Below are positions 18,659-27,289 of a stretch of 64,000 nucleotides of DNA, one piece after another. Made by a program: the position numbers and the translations under genes. Numbering within the stretch: position 1 is the first letter of the stretch; every line of letters starts with the position of its first letter. The stretch lies in the NCBI RefSeq assembly GCF_014284365.1, contig NZ_JACOGG010000001.1, positions 248,001 through 312,000 on the forward strand, given 5' to 3'. The DNA comes from Cognatundibacterium rugosum (lineage in GTDB: Bacteria; Pseudomonadota; Gammaproteobacteria; Burkholderiales; Burkholderiaceae_D). The notes under the pieces were generated by a model that saw nothing but the letters and a program-made list of their open reading frames with translations, did not search any database and had not been told where the DNA came from.

Positions 18659-19471
18659 CTACTGTATCGATAAACGCTCAGGCTCTATGGCCAGCGCTAT
18701 CGTGAAATCGACGTATATTCCTCGTTGCTGACGATCACCATTCACAGAACGTATCATCTCCGTGGTGATCAGTAACTGCTCGTGCACTTGCTGATCCGCC
18801 GGCAATACACGGCCATAGGGCATGAACACAATATCCTGCTGCAAACCATGCTGGCCCTGCGCGTCGTCGATACGGGTTTCTTTACCGCGATAAGGTGCAA
18901 CAAAATCTAATCCGGCATCACCAGCTTCACGTTCATAGCTAATGCTTTCCTGATCGGCAAATACGGTATCGAGATCAGCTGCACTCCAGCCCATATCCTG
19001 CAATTGTGCACGCCACAAGGTATAGCTGCGGTCACCCAGGCCATAGCCAAGTTCACCGGTGTAAGCTTGCTGGTCTTCCGTGCTTTCCGGTATCAGGCGG
19101 GTCAGGCGGCTGCAATAACGCAGCTCACTGATTTCCTGCTCATGTGCACAATACAGCTCGATGAATTTCTCCACCCCTTCTTCGCTGGTGGACAAGTAAT
19201 AACGGTAGACATTGCCCTGCATCGCAAACTGTACACGGCTGATCGCGACGATACGGTCTTCATCAGCATCCGGCAAACTGATCAGAGAACCCATGGCCTG
19301 GGCCCGGATCAGCGGCGTCTGTTGCAGATGAACGATACTGCCTATACGGGCTGCCAGCGGCAGACCGGCATCCTGACGATTCTGCTCTTCATGTTGCTGC
19401 CCGGCTGAATCCGGCTTACCGGAAGACTGAAACATCTTACCCAGATACTGATAGGCGTCTCTCCATGCCAT
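18659..19471 (-). CDS. DUF2491 (YjfK-like) family protein
   Basis: 270 residues, soluble, acidic, without a signal peptide. Sequence features such as LPLAARIGSIVHLQ, the RVQFAMQGNVYRYYLST block, and a C-terminal PYGRVLPADQQVHEQLLIT block fit the DUF2491 family typified by E. coli YjfK. The family has no assigned biochemistry, but is found in envelope-stress style clusters with PspA/IM30 proteins. Here it starts 3 bases after the stop of the upstream gene (19475) and is followed after 90 bases by the PspA-like gene, so a shared transcript is likely. The N-terminus (MAWRDAYQYLGKMFQ) is amphipathic and could touch the membrane. Confidence 0.82.
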   Translation of the reverse strand: MAWRDAYQYLGKMFQSSGKPDSAGQQHEEQNRQDAGLPLAARIGSIVHLQQTPLIRAQAMGSLISLPDADEDRIVAISRVQFAMQGNVYRYYLSTSEEGVEKFIELYCAHEQEISELRYCSRLTRLIPESTEDQQAYTGELGYGLGDRSYTLWRAQLQDMGWSAADLDTVFADQESISYEREAGDAGLDFVAPYRGKETRIDDAQGQHGLQQDIVFMPYGRVLPADQQVHEQLLITTEMIRSVNGDRQQRGIYVDFTIALAIEPERLSIQ

Positions 19472-19474
19472 GAC

Positions 19475-20386
19475 TTAACCCTTTCCTAAGCTGTAGTGAA
19501 CAGATTTTTCCTGTTTGTTTTCATTCATTTTGCGCCAGATACGATGCCCGGCCCAGGCGCAGATGCCTAGTAACAGCAGAATCACGAATACGCCACCTGC
19601 ACCCATGCCCGCATTGGCCCTTGCTTGCGGCGTCACAGTGTCAGTACGCGCGGATGGTTGCACTGCCGGCACTGAGGTGGCCTCAGACACGCTGATGCTA
19701 TTGTCTGCTTGCGGTGCAGGGGACACAGTACCTGCATCCGGCAGGGGTTCAAAAATCTGTTGATTGCTACGGGTAGCTGCAGGCTGAGGATTGCCATTGG
19801 CGTGACCATGACTCATCACGCTGCCCAGTACCATGCCCGCAACCGCACCGGTCATCAGGCCAGAATTATTACGCTGAACCACAGGGGGCTGAGAATAGAC
19901 TTGTTGCTGCGCCTGAGCTGGCTGGTTTTGTGGTGAACCATACCCATAGCCAGGCTGACGCGCGCTGTTACCAAAGGCATTGTTATTCCCACCTGCGTTG
20001 CCATACCCAGGCGAAGCCGGATTGTTCTGATTATTGTTGTAGCGATAGTCGGGCGCATTGCTGGCCTGACGGGATGGTGCTTCACGTGCATCCATATTCT
20101 TCAATGCATTGCTGCGCGCCTGAGTGGTATCCATATCACGTTGCATGGCGGAGCGGGAATTACCGGCAGGTGCGGCGGCACTGTCTTTATTCTGGCTGAA
20201 ACTGCCGAAAGAAGAATTCGTTTGCCGTGCAGGCGCTTTATTCACAGCTTGTTTTTGCGACGAAAAACCACCACGCATGCCAGAAGAAGAGCCGCCTGAT
20301 CGTCCACTGGAGGATGCCGCTATGCTGGTCAGCGGCAGCAGCGCTGCCAAGATGACGACCAAAATCTTTTGTCGGTATGAATTCAT
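19475..20386 (-). CDS. Exported low-complexity protein with C-terminal membrane helix
   Basis: 303 residues. A signal peptide (ILVVILAALLPLTSIAA) is followed by a long Ser/Gly/Asn/Gln-rich disordered region (about 25-190), a Gly-rich hydrophobic patch (GLMTGAVAGMVLGSVMSHGH), another disordered stretch, and a C-terminal transmembrane helix (GGVFVILLLLGICAWAGHRI) ending in a basic tail. This places most of the chain in the periplasm. I do not recognise the family. It heads a three-gene run with DUF2491 and PspA-like genes, with 3 bases to the next start, so it is probably a membrane partner of that system. No paralogue is visible here. Confidence 0.75.
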   Translation of the reverse strand: MNSYRQKILVVILAALLPLTSIAASSSGRSGGSSSGMRGGFSSQKQAVNKAPARQTNSSFGSFSQNKDSAAAPAGNSRSAMQRDMDTTQARSNALKNMDAREAPSRQASNAPDYRYNNNQNNPASPGYGNAGGNNNAFGNSARQPGYGYGSPQNQPAQAQQQVYSQPPVVQRNNSGLMTGAVAGMVLGSVMSHGHANGNPQPAATRSNQQIFEPLPDAGTVSPAPQADNSISVSEATSVPAVQPSARTDTVTPQARANAGMGAGGVFVILLLLGICAWAGHRIWRKMNENKQEKSVHYSLGKG

Positions 20387-20503
20387 GGTCTTTCGTATAT
20401 GGAGAAGTTGCTAACGAATCTGTACAATCCCGTATCACTGTCTGCAACGCATGATAGTGAGCACGATCAACAAGTTCATCGGTAATAAATTAAAGGATTC
20501 ACC

Positions 20504-21004
20504 ATGACCCGCAAATATTCGGACATGAACCAGCATGATGCGCTGTATAAAGTGGCACGCGCTTATCCTGGTGGCTTAGAGGCCCTCGCTGCGCGCATGG
20601 GAATGTCGGTTAATGTGCTGCGCAATAAGCTCGCCCCGGGCATAGAATCACATTACCCGTCTTTCGAAGAGCTGTCTGTCATTATAGAGCACTGCCACGA
20701 AGCTGGTGTCAAAGAGTCACATCTTCCCTTGCATGCTTTATTGGGCCGCCATGGTCTGGCCGCCTTCGTCGTACCAGAACCCAGCGCAGTCAGCGACGAC
20801 GACTTGTCGCAAACCGTGTGCCGTGTCATGAGTCGGGTTGGTGATGTGGCAGAAGCCGTCTCGACAGCCTTACTCGATGGCGTGATCACGGACTCAGAAG
20901 CCGATCTGATCGAACGTGAATTCCAGGAGGCACTGACCGTGTTGGGTGAATGGCGGGCGCGCATCCGTGCCCACCGTAGTGTTCGCAAGCAGACTGAAAC
21001 CTAA
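20504..21004 (+). CDS. CII-like (Phage_CP76 family) DNA-binding regulator
   Basis: 166 residues. The N-terminal part (YKVARAYPGGLEALAARMGM then SVNVLRNKL) has a helix-turn-helix layout like the phage regulatory CII / CP76 family. These chromosomal copies occur widely in Burkholderiales and need not mark a prophage; no phage genes are adjacent. The C-terminal part is helical (ADLIEREFQEALTVLGEW) and may oligomerise. An AAAGGA Shine-Dalgarno sits before the ATG. The chromate transporter pair begins 38 bases downstream on the same strand and could be co-transcribed. Target genes unknown. Confidence 0.8.
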   Translation: MTRKYSDMNQHDALYKVARAYPGGLEALAARMGMSVNVLRNKLAPGIESHYPSFEELSVIIEHCHEAGVKESHLPLHALLGRHGLAAFVVPEPSAVSDDDLSQTVCRVMSRVGDVAEAVSTALLDGVITDSEADLIEREFQEALTVLGEWRARIRAHRSVRKQTET

Positions 21005-21041
21005 GCTCTGCTAATATAGGGCTACACTTACAGGTACTGCC

Positions 21042-21623
21042 ATGTCTGATCCAGCCCTCACCCCCCAAACACCGCGTCCTGCCTCACTGGCAGATTTGTT
21101 CTTTTCTTTTACCTGGCTTGCGCTGCAGGGTTTTGGCGGTGTACTCGCTGTAGTGCAAAGGGAAATCGTAGAGCGTAAACGCTGGCTTACGACCGAAGAA
21201 TTTGTTGAGGACTGGGCGGTCGCGCAAATCATGCCCGGTCCAAACGTGATGAATCTGTCGATGATGATAGGCAGCCGTTACTTCGGGCTACGCGGTGCGC
21301 TAGCCGCACTGGCCGGTATGCTGACCGTGCCGCTGATCATCGTCCTGTGCCTCGCCATCGTCTATTCGCATTTCTCTCAAAATCCACAAGTCATCGGCGC
21401 ATTACGCGGCATGAGTGCAGTCACGGCTGGTCTGATTATCGCGACCGGTCTGAAATTAAGTTCCGCACTCAGACTACATCCTATGGGCAGAGCGAAAGCC
21501 ATCAGCATGGCCGCACTATGTTTTATTAGCGTTGCCTGGATACGCATTCCTTTGTTTTATGTCTTGCTGGTGCTGGGCGGCACCTGCTGGTTCTGGGTCT
21601 ACCATATCATGAGGAAGCCATGA
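21042..21623 (+). CDS. chrA: Chromate transporter, N-terminal half (split ChrA)
   Basis: 193 residues, a short-chain CHR protein carrying one chromate-transport domain with about six membrane helices. Motifs: FFSFTWLALQGFGGVLAVVQ (the conserved F-x-GGxxA region), VEDWAVAQIMPGPNVMNLS and GLRGALAALAG. It exports chromate (or sulfate-like anions) at the inner membrane. The stop overlaps the ATG of the second half by 4 bases (ATGA at 21620), the usual paired arrangement in which two single-domain proteins of opposite topology act together. No ChrB regulator is adjacent; the CII-like regulator is the nearest DNA-binding gene. Confidence 0.9.
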   Translation: MSDPALTPQTPRPASLADLFFSFTWLALQGFGGVLAVVQREIVERKRWLTTEEFVEDWAVAQIMPGPNVMNLSMMIGSRYFGLRGALAALAGMLTVPLIIVLCLAIVYSHFSQNPQVIGALRGMSAVTAGLIIATGLKLSSALRLHPMGRAKAISMAALCFISVAWIRIPLFYVLLVLGGTCWFWVYHIMRKP

Positions 21624-22213
21624 GCGCCGCCGCACCCTTGCTGACACTGCAGCTGCACTGGCATGACTGGTTCAGTCTGCTCGGTCACTATCTGATGTTG
21701 TCGCTGCTGTCGATAGGCGGCGCAGTCTCGACCTTACCCGATATGCATCGCTATCTGGTGGATCAGCAGGGCTGGCTCAGCGACGCGCAGTTCAATGCCT
21801 CGGTCGCGATAGCTCAGGCTGCCCCGGGACCGAATGTCCTGTTTGTGGCGCTGATGGGCTGGCATGTGGGTCTGAATACCGGCAGCATGTGGGCCGGTTT
21901 GCTTGGTGTGTTGGTCACGATGAGCGGTATTCTGCTACCTAGTGCTACCCTGACCTATGTTGCGGCACGCTGGGGACATGCCAACCGCGAGATGCTGGCC
22001 GTACGTAGCTTCAAACTTGGGATGGCACCGGTAGTGATAGGCTTACTGATAGCGACTGGCTGGATTATGGGCAGTACCCACCATGATGTACAGTATGACT
22101 GGCCACTGTGGCTGATTACCGGGCTCTCCGCCATCATCGTCTGGCGTACCCGGCTGCACTTATTGTGGCTGCTGGCAGCCGGTGCGCTATGCGGCTGGGC
22201 AGGCTGGGTTTAA
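21620..22213 (+). CDS. chrA: Chromate transporter, C-terminal half (split ChrA)
   Basis: 197 residues with a single CHR domain, the partner of the preceding gene. Motifs: SLLSIGGAVSTLPDMHRYLV, SVAIAQAAPGPNVLFVALMGW, and a hydrophobic C-terminus. It is translationally coupled to its partner through an ATGA overlap. Together the two halves equal a full-length two-domain ChrA. The hydrophobic helices are clear. No terminator is visible in the 39 bases before the convergent DUF1501 gene. Confidence 0.9.
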   Translation: MSAAAPLLTLQLHWHDWFSLLGHYLMLSLLSIGGAVSTLPDMHRYLVDQQGWLSDAQFNASVAIAQAAPGPNVLFVALMGWHVGLNTGSMWAGLLGVLVTMSGILLPSATLTYVAARWGHANREMLAVRSFKLGMAPVVIGLLIATGWIMGSTHHDVQYDWPLWLITGLSAIIVWRTRLHLLWLLAAGALCGWAGWV

Positions 22214-22252
22214 GCCAGCCTGCTGCTTCACAATAAAGCCAAAAAAACTGAC

Positions 22253-23653
22253 TTAAACGAAACCCAGATTGCGGCTGCTGACGTTATAGTTAGCCAGATT
22301 GGGTAACAACATCAGCAAATCGCTGTCCGATACGCCTAGCCATTTACCGAGTGTCGCAGCGTACTGATCGACCGAGGTGGTTGGTAATAAACGGCCTTGT
22401 CCCACATCATCCGGACCGTTAGACGCAATCACCGGCGACGTGCCGTAAAAACGCTGTCCATTGACGGCACCGCCCATCACGAAATGCATACTGCCCCAGC
22501 CGTGATCAGAACCATCATTATTACCGCTTAATGTACGGCCAAAATCCGAGGCAGTAAAAGTCGTGACCTGACTATCCACGCCCAACTCGACCGTCGCGTT
22601 GTAAAACGCAGCCATCGCGTCACCAACCTGCGTCATCAGTACAGGATGTTTATCGACCAGGCCATCATGGGTATCGAAACCACCAATGGATACAAAAAAC
22701 ACCTGGCGCTTCGCGCCCAGCGTGGACGCTGTCGAAATCATTTTACTCACCAGCTTCAACTGATCCGCCAGACTATTTTTGGCCGGGAATACGGTTTTTA
22801 ATACCGGTGCCGATGCCAGTGCAGCAGTCAGGGTCACATTGGCATCAATCGCACGGTTAGTCACACGGTTGTATTCGTTTTCCAGTAAATGCGTCCGGCT
22901 CTGCGTAACCAGGCTGCGTAAGGCATTCGAGCAGGCTGCCGAACCAAATAAGGGTGACTGCAAAGCAGACAATGGCACGGATCCACTCGTTGACACCTGA
23001 TACTGCACTGCTGTTTTTCCCGATAAATACACCGCGTTACCAGATACATTCACGCAGGTAAATGTGGAAACTGCGTTACCAGACTGAAACAGATCACCCA
23101 TGCGTCCACCCCAGCCGGAACGCGCACCTTCGGCGGCCGAAGATTGCCACACGGATTGCTGGTCATTATGCGAAAACAGCTTAGGCGGTAACAACACACT
23201 TTTGTTGGTGTATTGGAGCTTGGTAGTTGGCTGTATCAAGGTACCCACGTTCAGCACCACGCCCAGTTTCCCGGCATTGAAGACAGGTAGTAAAGGCGCC
23301 AGTCCCGGTGCCAGCGCATACTGATGGCTGAAGCCAGCACTGTCTTTTGGATCCGCTACGGGCTTGAGCGCCGTCGGGGTCAAGGCGTCGCGCGCATAGG
23401 CCAGCGTAGGCCGTAAAGCCTGATAGGCGTTATACCCACTGGTATCGTAAGGCACTAAGGTGTTGCCATAGTCATTGCCGCCATACAGAAAGACACAGAC
23501 GATGGCTTTGTAATCGCTCGCAGTCGCAGCAGACGCTTCGGACAAGGCCGCCAGATTCAGTGCCCAGGGCGTCGCCACACCGGCCACAGACAGGGCGGAA
23601 GCACGCTGCATAAAAGCACGGCGCGAGGCATTCATGGTAGTCGGTTTCGTCAT
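22253..23653 (-). CDS. DUF1501 family exported protein
   Basis: 466 residues with a probable Tat signal (SRRAFMQRASALSVAGVATP, twin arginine). The DUF1501 fold belongs to the alkaline-phosphatase/sulfatase-like group; visible features include VCVFLYGGNDYGNTLVPYD, SHNDQQSVWQSS, FVSIGGFDTHDGL and FGRTLSGNNDGSDHGWG, where the Asp and His residues are likely metal ligands. Function is not established. The gene follows a DUF1800 gene by 101 bases on the same strand. This pair is a well-known conserved combination in many bacteria, probably acting together outside the cytoplasm. Confidence 0.9.
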   Translation of the reverse strand: MTKPTTMNASRRAFMQRASALSVAGVATPWALNLAALSEASAATASDYKAIVCVFLYGGNDYGNTLVPYDTSGYNAYQALRPTLAYARDALTPTALKPVADPKDSAGFSHQYALAPGLAPLLPVFNAGKLGVVLNVGTLIQPTTKLQYTNKSVLLPPKLFSHNDQQSVWQSSAAEGARSGWGGRMGDLFQSGNAVSTFTCVNVSGNAVYLSGKTAVQYQVSTSGSVPLSALQSPLFGSAACSNALRSLVTQSRTHLLENEYNRVTNRAIDANVTLTAALASAPVLKTVFPAKNSLADQLKLVSKMISTASTLGAKRQVFFVSIGGFDTHDGLVDKHPVLMTQVGDAMAAFYNATVELGVDSQVTTFTASDFGRTLSGNNDGSDHGWGSMHFVMGGAVNGQRFYGTSPVIASNGPDDVGQGRLLPTTSVDQYAATLGKWLGVSDSDLLMLLPNLANYNVSSRNLGFV

Positions 23654-23754
23654 GATTTTTCCTAATCAGGACTGAAGCAAAAGCATCCCGGTAAAGTCTG
23701 GCGCTCGTAGCGAGCAAGCCTGCAAGTCACCGTGACGCTCTCGCATCAATCCGC

Positions 23755-25500
23755 TTATTTAATAACTATAAATTCCGGAGCAGCCAGCACCAGGGTTAAT
23801 GCTGCATAGATACGGTTGTTTTTCTGGGCATCGGTTTCACTGGCCATGCCACCGATTGCGGACACAATCGTACTGACAGTCGCATCACTGAGCTGACCCG
23901 CAGCCAGCACCAGATTGAGTTCCTTGACCAGACCGGCCGGGTCACTGACCAGCTTAAGCAAACTGCTGTAATCGGCAACCAGATCCGTATTGGTCTGCGA
24001 TGCCATGCGCTGCATAAAATTGACATATCCAACCACCGTGGATTCATTGGTGATTTGCAGTTCTGGTGCAACCAGTGCCGCGTCGCCAACGGGACTGTTA
24101 GGCGGTACATAACCCGGCCGGAAAAAATTAAATACCGACCCCGAACGCATAGGACTTTGTCCCAGTCGTGTCGAAGGATCACTGGTATTGCCGACATTCC
24201 AAAGGTCGCTCACAGTACGCAGATTAAATGCTCTGGCCCAGGCCAGAAAACGGAAAATAGGCTCGCGGATTTTGCCAAATTGTGCGCTGCTGAGATTTGC
24301 CGCATTACGCGCCTCGTCATCCAACAGTATCGCCTTCACCACGGCGGCCAGATTGCCTTTCACATTGTTTCCATCGTTATTAAAGATGGTTGCTACCCGC
24401 GCGACATAAGCAGGCGAAGGGTTGCTGGTGACCAGACGCTGAATTAATTGTTTGCTGATGAAAGGCGCGACATTCGGATGCACGAAAATGATATCCAGTG
24501 CCGCTTTCAGGCTTTGCACGCCGTCCATTCCTGCTGCAATAGTACTGCCCAGGAATTTTTTCTCTCCAGTCTCGTGCCTGGCCGCGACTTGTGTCATCGG
24601 ACGTTTGGCGAAATCCGGCGTATCGGTTTTGCTGGTACTCAGATCAAAATCCCAGCCTGTGAATACCCGCGCTAAACCGGTGATATCGTCGAGCGTATAG
24701 GTTTCCTGCTGCGCGCCGTTACTACCGAGCTTAGGCGTACCATCCAGATTCAGTTGCACCAGGCCGATAGTGAATAACTGCATAATTTCACGCGCATAAT
24801 TTTCGTCTGGCAGCGCGCCTGTCTTGGCATTGAATTTGGTATTGCCACGGAAAGTCAGATACTGTCCCATCGCGACACTGGTAGAGACGGACTCGAGCAA
24901 GCTGCGGAAGTTACCGAAGCAGTTCGCCTCCAGCATATCGAGATAAGCCGCTGCCGAGAAAGACTGCCAGCCCGCGCCAACCAAACCATCTATTCCCACC
25001 ACGATAATTTCGGACAAGGCTTGCGTGACACGCTGACGCAGGGTGTCCGGCGAAGAAATCAGTTTGCCCCAGACAGCACCGTCAAAACCATTTTGCGTGA
25101 AAATATTGGTCGCGGCATCAAAGCCCTTGGCTTTGAGCCAGTCCCAGCGGCTGGTCGACGGTGCCAGCGCGATTTGTTCATCGATCCAGGCCGAGTAACC
25201 GATAGCCTGTACTCTGGCGATATGAGTGCGTGTAATGCCGACGGCAGCCTGAGCAAGAAAACGCGCCGCTTCGGCCTCCGTCAAAGCTTTAGGTGGTGTC
25301 ACCGGCGGAGTGCTGCCACTACCACCGCTATCACTGCTACCTGTCCCGCCGCCGCCACAGGCAGTCAGTGCGAGACTGGCAGCCGCTGTTGCAGCGATGA
25401 CAGGTAAATTGGAGGTACTGGCTATTTCGGGCTTTCCGTCTGCTGGCGATGCAATACGTATTTCGGTCATTGCTGATATGTCAACCACTTCATCTGGCAT
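23755..25500 (-). CDS. DUF1800 family protein
   Basis: 581 residues. The N-terminus carries a hydrophobic segment ending in a lipobox-like LTACGGGG (about residue 48), so it may be an exported lipoprotein with an extended leader; the alternative is a later start, but no better Met is near. A Gly/Ser linker follows, then the DUF1800 domain: ALTEAEAARFLAQAAVG, INNDGNNVKGNL-like region, FLAWARAFN and the RSGSVFNFFRPGY block before the C-terminus. DUF1800 genes nearly always sit next to DUF1501 genes, as here. The biochemical role is unknown. Confidence 0.9.
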   Translation of the reverse strand: MPDEVVDISAMTEIRIASPADGKPEIASTSNLPVIAATAAASLALTACGGGGTGSSDSGGSGSTPPVTPPKALTEAEAARFLAQAAVGITRTHIARVQAIGYSAWIDEQIALAPSTSRWDWLKAKGFDAATNIFTQNGFDGAVWGKLISSPDTLRQRVTQALSEIIVVGIDGLVGAGWQSFSAAAYLDMLEANCFGNFRSLLESVSTSVAMGQYLTFRGNTKFNAKTGALPDENYAREIMQLFTIGLVQLNLDGTPKLGSNGAQQETYTLDDITGLARVFTGWDFDLSTSKTDTPDFAKRPMTQVAARHETGEKKFLGSTIAAGMDGVQSLKAALDIIFVHPNVAPFISKQLIQRLVTSNPSPAYVARVATIFNNDGNNVKGNLAAVVKAILLDDEARNAANLSSAQFGKIREPIFRFLAWARAFNLRTVSDLWNVGNTSDPSTRLGQSPMRSGSVFNFFRPGYVPPNSPVGDAALVAPELQITNESTVVGYVNFMQRMASQTNTDLVADYSSLLKLVSDPAGLVKELNLVLAAGQLSDATVSTIVSAIGGMASETDAQKNNRIYAALTLVLAAPEFIVIK

Positions 25501-25887
25501 GGCGCTACCTTTTTTTCAATATGAGAATTCAGGCAAAAATTATTCCAGTCAATCATGGCGCGGGTATGACAAGAAGCCATACGGCTGGCGGAACGATTTT
25601 GGGTACATCCTGATTAATGAGTGTGTCTATCTTAGTAGAAAGAAGACCGCTTTCCTATTGCCCATCCGTGCAATTCCCTGCCAGTCTGAAATATTCGGTT
25701 TGAATTTATTCAGTTTTCATAGCGGAACATGGCGTTTGCCGTCGCAACAAATGTCATGCTTTGTTACACTTTCTTGCGACGGTGCTCAAAGACGCATCTG
25801 CCGGGACCAGCATCTTTGTTACAGAAACAAGTAAAGTTTGTTGTATGCTTGCGAGCTCTATGATTCGTGCATGAAATCCAGCTATCC
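25501..25887. other. Intergenic region with nested inverted repeat
   Basis: This divergent gap holds the promoters of the DUF1800 gene (minus) and the Pro-rich protein gene (plus). It contains an inverted repeat with 9-base arms (CCGTCGCAA at 25739-25747 and TTGCGACGG at 25774-25782) enclosing a second pair (AACAAA and TTTGTT). There is no T-run after it, so a terminator is unlikely. An operator or RNA hairpin is possible. I see no other gene in the gap. Confidence 0.4.
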
Positions 25888-26739
25888 ATGAAGTTCAGTA
25901 TAGAAGCACCTGAAAATGACATTGCAGAGCCCGGCGAAGTGCATCTGCACATCCGTTTTCGTCCGGCCAGCATGACAGGTCTGCTGTTAGTGGTGCTGAT
26001 GCACGCGGTGTTATTGTATTTTCTGCTGCACATGCAGTTGGAAAAAAAGAAAAAGCAGGGCGATAACGCTGCCTCCAATACCCCCATGATGCTGATCATG
26101 GATAAGGTGGTACAGGCCAAACAGGCAGCGCCTAAGAAATCCGAGCCCAAAGCCAAACCGCCAGTCAGCATCCCCAAAACCAGACAGACACCCAATCTGC
26201 CCAGCCCAGTGCCACCGGTGGAAGCGCCGGCACCGATCGCGCAAACCCCGCCACCCGTGGCGCAGGCGGCACCTGCTGAAGACATGATGGCCATGCTCAA
26301 TGCGGTACGTGCCAAACGTCAGGCACAGCAAGACAATACGCCACAAGAAAGCTCGTCTTCCCAGAATGGGCGCGGTATGTCGCCGCAGGAAGTGGCGGAA
26401 GCCAATGTGCGACGCAGTATGCAACAAGCCGCTGGCCGCGACGGAACCAATGGCGTATTCCAGATACTCAGTAAGAGCACGCGGGTCGGTACCTTCTCTT
26501 TCCGGGGCTGGCGTCCGAATTCCAGCAGCAGCTGGAAGCAGGTGATCGAAGTCGACGCAGGGCTGGGGGGTAACGTCGAGCTGGCCATGGTCAGACGCAT
26601 GATAGAGCTGATACGCACCCATTATCAGGGCGACTTCAGCTGGGAATCACGCCGCCTGGGTAAAGTGATCACCCTGTCGGCCCGTCCTCAGGACAGCGCC
26701 GAGCTGGAAAACTTCCTGATGAGAGAGTTTTTCGGATAA
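25888..26739 (+). CDS. Pro-rich membrane-anchored protein (TonB-like architecture)
   Basis: 283 residues. A single N-terminal membrane helix (MTGLLLVVLMHAVLLYFLLH) is followed by a Lys-rich segment, then a Pro/Ala/Lys-rich spacer (about 70-130) that could span the periplasm, then a compact C-terminal domain (GTFSFRGWRP, KQVIEVDAG, GDFSWESRRLGKV, LSARPQDSAEL). The layout resembles TonB/TolA, but I do not see a TonB C-terminal YP motif, so TonB identity is not supported. The start is uncertain (ATG 25888 or GTG 25867) and no strong Shine-Dalgarno is visible. Its 3' end overlaps the convergent DUF2917-like gene by 71 bases. No ExbB or ExbD is nearby. Confidence 0.7.
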   Translation: MKFSIEAPENDIAEPGEVHLHIRFRPASMTGLLLVVLMHAVLLYFLLHMQLEKKKKQGDNAASNTPMMLIMDKVVQAKQAAPKKSEPKAKPPVSIPKTRQTPNLPSPVPPVEAPAPIAQTPPPVAQAAPAEDMMAMLNAVRAKRQAQQDNTPQESSSSQNGRGMSPQEVAEANVRRSMQQAAGRDGTNGVFQILSKSTRVGTFSFRGWRPNSSSSWKQVIEVDAGLGGNVELAMVRRMIELIRTHYQGDFSWESRRLGKVITLSARPQDSAELENFLMREFFG

Positions 26740-27034
26740 GGCGCAGTAATCCGGTATCCGCCAGCCTGTCCCTGAGAAATTGCAGCAAAGAATGCTCGGG
26801 TGGCGGCTCACAGGTGCAGGTTAGCGCCGACTGCGCCGCAATCAACATCCAGCCTGACTGTGTTAATACCTGCGGCACATCCTGCTCCAGGATAAGGGTG
26901 TGCGGTACACCGCTGATTTCCGCGCTGAGATTGCGTAGCAGCGCGCGACCGCTGTGCAGCTTGACGCAAGTCCCTTTTTCCAGATAGCCATACCAACACT
27001 GTGTGTTCTGCAATTCGATCTGCATCGTATTCAT
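26669..27034 (-). CDS. DUF2917-like protein
   Basis: 121 residues from the ATG at 27034; a longer frame starts at 27133, but the added leader looks non-coding. Features such as LEKGTCVKLHSGRALLRN and SGVPHTLILEQD with a following SGWMLIAAQS fit the small DUF2917 family (a cupin-like beta protein of unknown role). The family is often found divergent from a PLP-dependent MocR regulator in Burkholderiales, which matches the next gene. The last 71 bases overlap the convergent Pro-rich protein gene, so the true stop is certain but the biological relevance of the tail is less so. Confidence 0.65.
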   Translation of the reverse strand: MNTMQIELQNTQCWYGYLEKGTCVKLHSGRALLRNLSAEISGVPHTLILEQDVPQVLTQSGWMLIAAQSALTCTCEPPPEHSLLQFLRDRLADTGLLRLIRKTLSSGSFPARRCPEDGPTG

Positions 27035-27289
27035 CCTTCCTGGCCTCAACCCCGACTGAGCATGGTGAGCACAGCTTAAGCCTGAGCGGCACAGCATAAC
27101 AGGCACAGAGAAGCAGAAACTGTATCGCAGCAATTCGCGATTTTTCCTTCTGTTATTGTCAGAATCAGCGCAAACTGTATCTTTGCCCGCAGCGTGCTTA
27201 GCCTGATGATGCCGGTGTCAGTCCCGCTGTCACGCAGGCACGCCAATCTGCGACGGTCACCACTTAATTTAGTTTTTGAAGAATTCAGC

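Noticed and set aside
20504..21004. Prophage signal from the CII-like protein
   Set aside because: No other phage genes, integrase or attachment repeats nearby; this family is common in Burkholderiales chromosomes.
25888..26739. Calling the Pro-rich anchored protein TonB
   Set aside because: Architecture is similar, but the TonB C-terminal motif and ExbB/ExbD genes are absent.
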